Assembly: GCA_041671765.1 (NCBI GenBank)
Contig: JBAZAX010000003.1
Span: forward strand, 1 to 64,000
Length of the DNA stretch: 64,000 nt
Direction: 5' to 3'
Source: JBAZAX01 sp041671765
GTDB taxonomy: Bacteria > Babelota > Babeliae > Babelales > RVW-14
Of this stretch, positions 1 through 6,226 are shown piece by piece (the first letter of the stretch is position 1; every line of letters begins with the position of its first letter). Position numbers and translations under genes: made by a program. The notes beneath the pieces are model-generated. The model saw nothing but the letters and a program-made list of their open reading frames with translations. It was not told where the DNA came from and ran no database searches.

Positions 1-211
1 CAGATTTAAACGTCTTTATTGAAAAAAATTTACAGTTAGGTAAATCAAAATTACTAAAATCAGATTCAACCGTATGATTAAAAAGAGTAGCGCCCCATTT
101 ATTGGGAAACAAAACATTGATGTAAACATTGGGATAAAGTGATGCAAAAACTTGCCACTTTTTTCTATTTATTGGTGTTATATAAGTATGACTAACAACC
201 AGAACTCTCAT
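1..211 (-). CDS. Glycosyltransferase, N-terminal fragment (runs off window)
   Basis: An open minus-strand frame enters from the left edge. The translation begins MRVLVVSHTYITPINRKKWQ and continues about 70 residues with no stop to base 1. The pattern 'RVLVVSHTY..P.NR.K' followed by a predicted beta-strand/helix alternation is typical of the N-terminal Rossmann half of GT-B glycosyltransferases (group 1/4 type). The start at 211 is preceded by AAAGGG about 10 bases upstream; an in-frame ATG at 232 is the alternative. The catalytic half lies outside the window, so donor and acceptor cannot be judged. It is divergent from the lipoprotein gene at 396. Confidence 0.6.
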   Translation of the reverse strand, partial: MRVLVVSHTYITPINRKKWQVFASLYPNVYINVLFPNKWGATLFNHTVESDFSNFDLPNCKFFSIKTFKS

Positions 212-395
212 ATCTGTAATACCCTTTTTCATGAAGAAATTATAGCAATAAAAACAATTAATGCGAACTTTTAGCCGAAATAAGTCATTTACATAATATC
301 CCTTGAAAAATTCGTTTTGTATGATACGATTTTACTTCGTAGTTGTTTGGTTAAGATTATTTTATATGTTTATTTTATTCCAAGGAGTGAATTTT

Positions 396-1457
396 ATGAA
401 GAATAACAGATTGTCTTTGCTTATTAAGGGATCTGCTCTAGTACTAACAGTCAGCTTACTTCCAGGGTGCAAGGGCTTAGATTTTTTCAAGAAGAAAGAT
501 GCTGCAAAAACTGAAGCAACTGAATCTAAAGCTGCTGATGATGCATTGGTACTCTGCTCTATCGATGGCAATGCCGTCATTAAAAAGAGTGATTTCGACA
601 AACGCGTAACACAAATGCTTCAGGCAAACCCTTACTTCAGAGGCGCCGGAGCAGAAATGCTTCCATTAAACGTAAAACGTAAATTCCTCGACAGACTAGT
701 AGAAGAAGAACTTTTTGTACTTGACGCAAACAAGCAAAATATCGAAAAAGATGCTGAGTTTCAAAAAACTCTCAAAGAAATGGTTGATCTAGTAACCCGT
801 TCTCTTAAGATCCAGTTCAGAGAAAAGAAAATATACGATGATACAAAGGTTGCAGAAGAACAATCAAAAAAATACTTTGATGAACACAAAACACAGTATG
901 TAAAAGTAGCAGGCGGAACACTTGCAAGTGGCATAAAATTTGATACAGACGCAGCAGCAAGTGCATTCTTGGCAAAAGCAAAAGCAAATATCAATGACTT
1001 TGAAAAACTTGCAAAACAAACCAAATCAGGCAAGTTCAGAGAATTTGGTAGAATTGGCCAAGAACCTACAAATAATGCTATGGGAATGGAATCTGTTCCA
1101 GCACCTATCAAAGAAGCCGTCGTTTCTATGCGCAATTTACCAGCAGTTGAAAAAGTAAAAGTTGGTAAAGAGTTATGGGTTGTTAAAGCATCTGATAAAA
1201 AAGATTCAGTATTCTTTGATTTTGAAGAAGTAAAACCTCAAGTTGAAGCAATGATCAAAAATAATGAATTCAGAACAAAACTCACATCAGAAATTGAAAA
1301 ATTAAGAGCTTCTTACAAAGTAACAGTTAATGAAGATTTCTTTAAAGATGCCAAACAAGTAGCTGAACAACCAGCTGCAGCAGGTGAACAACCAGCAGGC
1401 GAAGGCGCAGAACAAAAACCTGAAGAAGCAGCAGAAGAAACATCACAAGCTGCATAA
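396..1457 (+). CDS. Peptidyl-prolyl isomerase-type chaperone lipoprotein (SurA/PrsA-like)
   Basis: This 353-residue protein begins with a lipoprotein signal peptide ending in the lipobox LPGC (Cys about residue 25), so it should be anchored in a periplasm-facing membrane leaflet. Residues about 50-135 resemble the SurA N-terminal helical domain (a 'VDGxxIxKxDFDxRV' type start and 'LDRLVEEELF'). Residues about 150-290 resemble a divergent parvulin rotamase region ('YFDEHKTQYVK', 'FEKLAKQTKSG'). The last 30 residues are an Ala/Glu/Pro/Gln-rich tail. The ATG at 396 is chosen over the upstream TTG at 303 because AAGGAG lies 8 bases ahead and the signal peptide starts exactly here. Likely role: folding of exported or outer-membrane proteins. 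A second SurA-like gene follows. Confidence 0.72.
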   Translation: MKNNRLSLLIKGSALVLTVSLLPGCKGLDFFKKKDAAKTEATESKAADDALVLCSIDGNAVIKKSDFDKRVTQMLQANPYFRGAGAEMLPLNVKRKFLDRLVEEELFVLDANKQNIEKDAEFQKTLKEMVDLVTRSLKIQFREKKIYDDTKVAEEQSKKYFDEHKTQYVKVAGGTLASGIKFDTDAAASAFLAKAKANINDFEKLAKQTKSGKFREFGRIGQEPTNNAMGMESVPAPIKEAVVSMRNLPAVEKVKVGKELWVVKASDKKDSVFFDFEEVKPQVEAMIKNNEFRTKLTSEIEKLRASYKVTVNEDFFKDAKQVAEQPAAAGEQPAGEGAEQKPEEAAEETSQAA

Positions 1458-1470
1458 TAAGGTATAATTA

Positions 1471-1537
1471 ATCCATGGATTCCAGCCGTCGCTAAGGCTA
1501 TGGCGGACAGGCCTGAAACCAGCACAGCGGGATGACA
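1471..1537 (+). repeat. Interspersed palindromic element, long form
   Basis: It starts with ATCCATGGATTCCAGCC and ends with GGGATGACA, the same ends as the short copies elsewhere in the window, but has a longer middle (GTCGCTAAGGCTATGGCGGACAGG in part). It is GC-rich against AT-rich flanks and lies in the 3' spacer of the lipoprotein gene. Confidence 0.8.
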
Positions 1538-1565
1538 GGATTTGAAAAATACTTTTAAAATATAT

Positions 1566-1597
1566 AAAAAGGGAGTTGGTCACAACTCCCTTTTTTG
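1566..1597 (+). terminator. Rho-independent terminator after the PPIase lipoprotein
   Basis: A perfect 8-bp stem, GGGAGTTG / CAACTCCC (1571-1590), with a GTCA loop, is preceded by an A-run and followed by TTTTTT. Confidence 0.88.
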
Positions 1598-1663
1598 TTA
1601 TACTCGAATCTACATATTTTCGTTATTAATCACTAAACTTGATAGAACTGCACAGGAGAAGAG

Positions 1664-2575
1664 ATGCTTAGTTTAAGAAAAAATTATCTGTTTTATGCAC
1701 TAAGTCTAACTGTTATTTTTAACAGCTTTGCATCAGAACAAACAAAATCTAATACTGAATCTACAAAAACAAATGATGCAAAAACTGATGCTAGTTCTCC
1801 CAAAAATTGGGTTGTCGACAAAATCATTGTTCTGGTCAATGGAACAAGAATTCTAAAATCAGATCTGGATAAACCTAGAATTTCCAGAGATGGTGGAAAA
1901 TATAATTTAGATGAATTAATTGAAGAAGAAATACTTATACAAAGAGCTATAGAACGCCACATGTTACCAACTGAAGCTGATGTTGAGCGCCAAGTGGTGG
2001 CATTTAAATTACAAAATGGATTGGGCGATTTATCTGCGTCTGATTTTGAGGAAGAGTTAAAAAAATTCGGCTTTACACTAAAAGAGTATAAATTCCAAAT
2101 TGGTAGATTGATTGCATCTGAAAATATCAAACGTATGGAAGTTACCGATAAAATTGTTGTTACATCTCAGGAAGTTGAAAATTACTATAATAACAATCCG
2201 GAAATAATGCCTGAAGAGTATTATTTAAAAATGATTCCGGTCCCAAATCAAGACAACGCTGACAAAGCAACTAATATCAACAAAAACAACTTAAACATAA
2301 CTGACGCCGTTGATCTAGGCTGGATTAAAAAAGAAGACTTGGATCCTAAATTTGAATTTGTGTTAACAATGGAAAAAGGCCAAATTTCTGAAATGGTTAA
2401 TGTAAACGACAAAAATTATGTTATCGAAATAACTGACAAAAAAGAGAGTCGCCAGAAATCGCTAGATGAGCGTTACAGTGGAATAGAAAAACTACTGACA
2501 CAAAAAAAGCAGTCAAAACTTATTAAGAAATTTGAAATAGATTTAAAGAAAAATTCAACAATAATTTATTTATAA
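1664..2575 (+). CDS. surA: SurA-like periplasmic chaperone/peptidyl-prolyl isomerase
   Basis: 303 residues with an N-terminal signal peptide (cleavage near FASE, about residue 24) and no lipobox, so probably soluble periplasmic. After a Ser/Thr/Asn-rich linker, residues about 48-165 match the SurA N-terminal domain: 'VVDKIIVLVNGTRILKSDL' and 'LIEEEILIQRA.ER...P.EADVERQV'. Residues about 170-270 look like a shortened rotamase domain ending in 'GQISEMVNVNDKNYVIEITDKK'. E. coli SurA has two parvulin domains and about 430 residues, so this is a reduced one-domain version. AGGAGAAG sits just before ATG 1664. It follows the first PPIase gene after a terminator, so it is probably a separate transcript. 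Role: outer-membrane protein folding. Confidence 0.75.
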   Translation: MLSLRKNYLFYALSLTVIFNSFASEQTKSNTESTKTNDAKTDASSPKNWVVDKIIVLVNGTRILKSDLDKPRISRDGGKYNLDELIEEEILIQRAIERHMLPTEADVERQVVAFKLQNGLGDLSASDFEEELKKFGFTLKEYKFQIGRLIASENIKRMEVTDKIVVTSQEVENYYNNNPEIMPEEYYLKMIPVPNQDNADKATNINKNNLNITDAVDLGWIKKEDLDPKFEFVLTMEKGQISEMVNVNDKNYVIEITDKKESRQKSLDERYSGIEKLLTQKKQSKLIKKFEIDLKKNSTIIYL

Positions 2576-3056
2576 AATTTTAGTTTTAAGCCTAAAAATT
2601 ATTTTATCTAAAAAAATTAACATTGCCATTCATCTGCTCAATTTATATATCGACACAACCGATGCATACGGCAATATTGCATATACTTTTTTTAAAAAGT
2701 AACGCGTTTATTTTGAAAAATATATTTATCCCAAGATACAAGCGCACTCAAAATATAAACAACACAAACAATTGAACCAATCAGGTCTTTAATGAAACTA
2801 AAATGAAGTTACCAACAAAATTGTTGGTAACTTCATTTTCATGATGACAAATGAGCGTGTTCAAAATCCTTGCATTAAATTGCATCGTTTTGATGCACTT
2901 TCAAAATGATGCACCAGGAAATAATTTTGACCTGCTTTACATAATAATTACAAAAACGACACCTATTTTAAAAAATCTTGTTTATAAAAAATGTTTAAAT
3001 TTTGAAATATAAAAATAATTTGTTAAGCTGTTAAATCTTAATTAAAGGGCTTTTTT
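2576..3056. other. 480-base gene-poor spacer
   Basis: No convincing gene is seen. A short plus-strand open run ending at about 2702 (reading ...LYIDTTDAYGNIAYTFFKK) could be a gene remnant but has no start signal. The stretch holds a strong palindrome (2800-2839) and a small GCATCGTTTTGATGC hairpin (about 2882-2896). The murE ribosome-binding region AAAGGG lies at its right end. Confidence 0.5.
2800..2839. repeat. Near-perfect 40-base palindrome
   Basis: Arms AAAATGAAGTTACCAACAA and its exact reverse complement (19 bp each) are separated by only AA. No U-run follows, so it is not a standard terminator. Confidence 0.85.
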
Positions 3057-4511
3057 ATGTTATTCGATAAAATATATCCGGTTACTTGCCACACAGATCA
3101 CGTCGGACCAAATTCAACTTTTGTTGTAATCAAGGGCTTTAAAGAAGACGGATTACAATACATTCAGACAGCAATTGAAAAAGGTGCCACAAAAGTTGTA
3201 TTAGAAAAATCACATAAGGAAAAGATCCTGGATCAAGTCCAGGATGACAAAAACCAAGCCCCTGACGACAAAAAAGTTGACTATATCTTTGTAGAAGACA
3301 CACGTGTTGCTCTGGCTGCACTCTGTGCTCAAGCGCTTGGAAATCCCGCAGAAAAACTTAAATTTATTGGCATCACCGGAACATCCGGAAAAACTACAAC
3401 TACTTATCTAATTGATTATATTTTACGTGAATCCGGGTACAAAACGGCTCTACTTGGCTCTGTTAAAAATCGAATTTTAGACCAAGAAGAAGAGATAACT
3501 TTAACAACACAAAATAGCGACTATATCCAAATGTTTTGTGCTGAGTGTGTCAAAAAAGGCGTGCAGGTAGTTATCATGGAAGTCTCATCGCATGGCCTCG
3601 CCCTAAATCGAATTCATGGAATCAATTTTGACGTTGCCGGATTTACAAATTTTAGCCCGGAACATATGGACTTTCATCCAACAATGGATCACTATTTTCA
3701 AACAAAAATAAAAATATTTGATTACCTGAAAAATGACGGGCTTGCCGTAATTAACGCAGACAACGAATGGGGCCTGAAGGCGCTTGATCAAATAAAAAAC
3801 AGCAAATTTTCAATAAAAGCATTTGGCCAATCAACACTTAGTTTAAATCCGGAATTCGAAAAATTTGAACTTCTAAAAAATAGCTTGCATGACTTGAAGA
3901 TTAAGTTTGCAAAATACAATCAAACAATTGAAACCAAAAAACTTTTGGGCGAATTTAACGGCTATAACATTGCAATGGCATTTCTTGCATGTAAACATTT
4001 TAATATAGCACCAGATAAAATAGCCCTAGCAATACAAAAATTTGTAGGGGTTCCAGGTAGAATGCAATGCCATACACTAAAAAACGGCGCCCAAGCATTT
4101 GTTGACTTTGCACATAAACCGGATGCTTTTGAAAAAGTTTTAAAAAATCTTCGCCCGCATACTAACAATTTAATAGTAGTATTTGGGTGCGGTGGGAACA
4201 GAGATAAAACCAAACGCCCAGTAATGGGCAGTTCGGCGGCCAAATATGCCGATCTGATAATAGTCACAGACGACAATCCCCGAGATGAAGACCGCCAGAC
4301 GATAGCGAACGAAATAATAGCAGGAATTCCAAAAGAAAAGAGATCTCAAACTATCTGTATACTTGATCGCAAGAAGGCCATTGAAAAAGCCGCAAATATG
4401 GCAACACCCAATTCAATCATAGCCCTTCTGGGTAAGGGACATGAAAACTATTATCTAATCCAAGGCAAAAAATATCATTTTGATGATTTTGAGGAAATAA
4501 GCAGATTTTAA
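3057..4511 (+). CDS. murE: UDP-N-acetylmuramoyl-L-alanyl-D-glutamate--2,6-diaminopimelate ligase
   Basis: This 484-residue Mur ligase adds meso-diaminopimelate to UDP-MurNAc-L-Ala-D-Glu in the cytoplasm. Visible motifs are the ATP P-loop GTSGKTTTTYLID (about residues 108-120), 'EVSSHGL', 'FTNFSPEHMDFH', 'VFGCGGNRDKTKRPVMG', and 'DNPRDE' at about 406, the DNPR signature linked to meso-DAP specificity. Length is normal for the family. Residues about 57-73 (ILDQVQDDKNQAPDDKK) are an extra loop coded by an inserted palindromic element between the second and third strands of the N-terminal domain. The gene stands alone, outside a dcw-type cluster. AAAGGG lies about 9 bases before the start. Confidence 0.95.
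   Translation: MLFDKIYPVTCHTDHVGPNSTFVVIKGFKEDGLQYIQTAIEKGATKVVLEKSHKEKILDQVQDDKNQAPDDKKVDYIFVEDTRVALAALCAQALGNPAEKLKFIGITGTSGKTTTTYLIDYILRESGYKTALLGSVKNRILDQEEEITLTTQNSDYIQMFCAECVKKGVQVVIMEVSSHGLALNRIHGINFDVAGFTNFSPEHMDFHPTMDHYFQTKIKIFDYLKNDGLAVINADNEWGLKALDQIKNSKFSIKAFGQSTLSLNPEFEKFELLKNSLHDLKIKFAKYNQTIETKKLLGEFNGYNIAMAFLACKHFNIAPDKIALAIQKFVGVPGRMQCHTLKNGAQAFVDFAHKPDAFEKVLKNLRPHTNNLIVVFGCGGNRDKTKRPVMGSSAAKYADLIIVTDDNPRDEDRQTIANEIIAGIPKEKRSQTICILDRKKAIEKAANMATPNSIIALLGKGHENYYLIQGKKYHFDDFEEISRF
3224..3250 (+). repeat. Palindromic element inserted in frame in murE
   Basis: GATCCTGGATCAAGTCCAGG followed by ATGACA is nearly identical to the non-coding copy at 28045-28070. It is read in frame as ILDQVQDD. 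Confidence 0.85.
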
Positions 4512-4628
4512 CCAAATATTATACCACAACAGAGATGATATGCCATTTGTAATTTAATTATTTTCTGTTATCATAAGTGATATTTTACAACATTTTGTAT
4601 TTTGTACGCTTTCTTGGGGGTTATTTTT

Positions 4629-6131
4629 ATGAAATTAAAATTAAATTGGATTATTGTCTCTATTTTTGCGATAGCTTATTTTCTTTCAATAAGCAAACCG
4701 TTGTTTTCGATGGAACGCGATATACCATCCGACTCTGATACAGAAGAGTACCTAAGCGATAGCGATACGGAAACAGAAGACTATTCCGGCATCGACACGC
4801 TCAACGATGAATTACTACAAACTATAAAAATTGATGGCTGGGTAAATCGCCCCATGCTCAGCAAAGATTTTCTTTATTTAACAAATAAATTCATAAACAA
4901 TATGACTAATACATATCAACACACCACTTGGCTTTGTGATAAATGTGTAGATGATCCGGAATACATCGATAAACAAATAAGAACGCTACTAGAATGGCAC
5001 TCAAGCTCCAAAATGGATCTTCAATATCCCAAATTCCCATGTATTGCAAAATTAATTTTACCACAAAGAACTCGTGTCGCAATTATCGGTGATATTCATG
5101 GCGATATGGATACAGTAGAAGGAATTTTTTATTCCCTCAGAAATGAAAATTTTATTGACGATTACATGAAAGTAAATGATGACGCTCGAATAATTTTTCT
5201 GGGAGATTATATGGACAGAGGCGACTTTAACTTGCAAACCCTATCCTCTGCTTTACTTTTGGCAGTTAAAAACCCTGAAAAAGTCTTTTTATTAAAGGGC
5301 AATCACGAATCCGATATAGATGAAAACAGTGAAATAATAGATGAAATCAAAGAAATAGAGAAGAACAAAATAGCTAGAGATACATTAATGTGCAATGCCA
5401 TAAAAGTTTGTGAGCTTATGCCCGCAGGAATGTTTCTTGGATTCAAAAATCAAAACCAAACGCACTTTTATTTTCTCGCACACGGCGGACCGGATATCAG
5501 ATATGATTATAGTAACTTTTTAAATATACATGATGAAAATCTATGCTTCTGGATGCTAACAAATGATGATATTTTAAAAACATTTAAAACTCGAAACCTA
5601 CTTGAAAAAACCTATCAGTTTATAAAAACAAGCGCCGAAATCCATGAATCCTTAAAATTACATATTCGAGAGTCATTAACTTTCGGTTTTTTATGGAATG
5701 ATGTCATCGATTTTAATTGCAGAATTCCAATAATCAATAACCCACAGCGGGGAGAATCTTGTATCTCATTAAATTCCGGATTCATTAAATATTTTTTAGA
5801 ATCATTTACAAACGAAAACGTAAAAATTGTCGGTTTAATTCGTGGGCATCAACATAGTATGGCAAAAAAAATTGGGGCTGTTTCGGAAGATAAAATACTA
5901 AGCCCATCTTGTAGTTATTTTTCAAGTAATCCACCAAGATGGCAACTTTTATTACCCAGATTTCGTGCAATTTTAAAAGATACTTTCTCAATCGTTACCG
6001 TAATAAGTGGACAAATTCAAAATAAAGACGTAAACATTGCATATTTACCGACATTTTTAGAATTAATTTTTTTGGGTAACGATATGCGTACAATTCTGGC
6101 TATTGAATATAAAGTTGACCCGATACAATAA
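4629..6131 (+). CDS. Secreted PPP-family Ser/Thr protein phosphatase
   Basis: 500 residues with a signal peptide (MKLKLNWIIVSIFAIAYF...) and then an acidic Ser/Asp stretch (residues about 33-55). All metal-binding motifs of the PPP (PP1/PP2A/calcineurin) fold are present in order: GDIHGD (about 153), GDYMDRG (about 192), KGNHES (about 222), HGG (about 285) and RGHQH (about 404). These coordinate two metal ions for phosphomonoester hydrolysis. The ATG at 4629 is chosen over an upstream TTG (4602) because the signal peptide begins there; a G-rich TTGGGGGTT lies 6-13 bases upstream. Export plus a eukaryote-like phosphatase suggests an effector acting in a host cell, which is inference. The protein at 10581 has a related N-terminal half. 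Confidence 0.82.
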   Translation: MKLKLNWIIVSIFAIAYFLSISKPLFSMERDIPSDSDTEEYLSDSDTETEDYSGIDTLNDELLQTIKIDGWVNRPMLSKDFLYLTNKFINNMTNTYQHTTWLCDKCVDDPEYIDKQIRTLLEWHSSSKMDLQYPKFPCIAKLILPQRTRVAIIGDIHGDMDTVEGIFYSLRNENFIDDYMKVNDDARIIFLGDYMDRGDFNLQTLSSALLLAVKNPEKVFLLKGNHESDIDENSEIIDEIKEIEKNKIARDTLMCNAIKVCELMPAGMFLGFKNQNQTHFYFLAHGGPDIRYDYSNFLNIHDENLCFWMLTNDDILKTFKTRNLLEKTYQFIKTSAEIHESLKLHIRESLTFGFLWNDVIDFNCRIPIINNPQRGESCISLNSGFIKYFLESFTNENVKIVGLIRGHQHSMAKKIGAVSEDKILSPSCSYFSSNPPRWQLLLPRFRAILKDTFSIVTVISGQIQNKDVNIAYLPTFLELIFLGNDMRTILAIEYKVDPIQ

Positions 6132-6156
6132 CATAACTAAATTTATATACACGGAT

Positions 6157-6192
6157 CTTACTTCGGTCTTACCCACGTAAGACGAAAATAAG
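6157..6192. other. Imperfect hairpin in spacer
   Basis: CTTACTTCGGTCTTAC pairs with GTAAGACGAAAATAAG (13 of 16 positions) around a CCAC loop, between the phosphatase stop and the start of the glycosidase fusion. There is no clear T-run, so terminator function is uncertain. Confidence 0.4.
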
Positions 6193-6226
6193 GCCAAAAT
6201 GGCTAATAACTTGTAAGGAGTTGGTA

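Noticed and set aside
303..395. Upstream TTG extension of the PPIase lipoprotein frame
   Set aside because: It would hide the signal peptide behind 31 residues; AAGGAG and ATG at 396 fit better.
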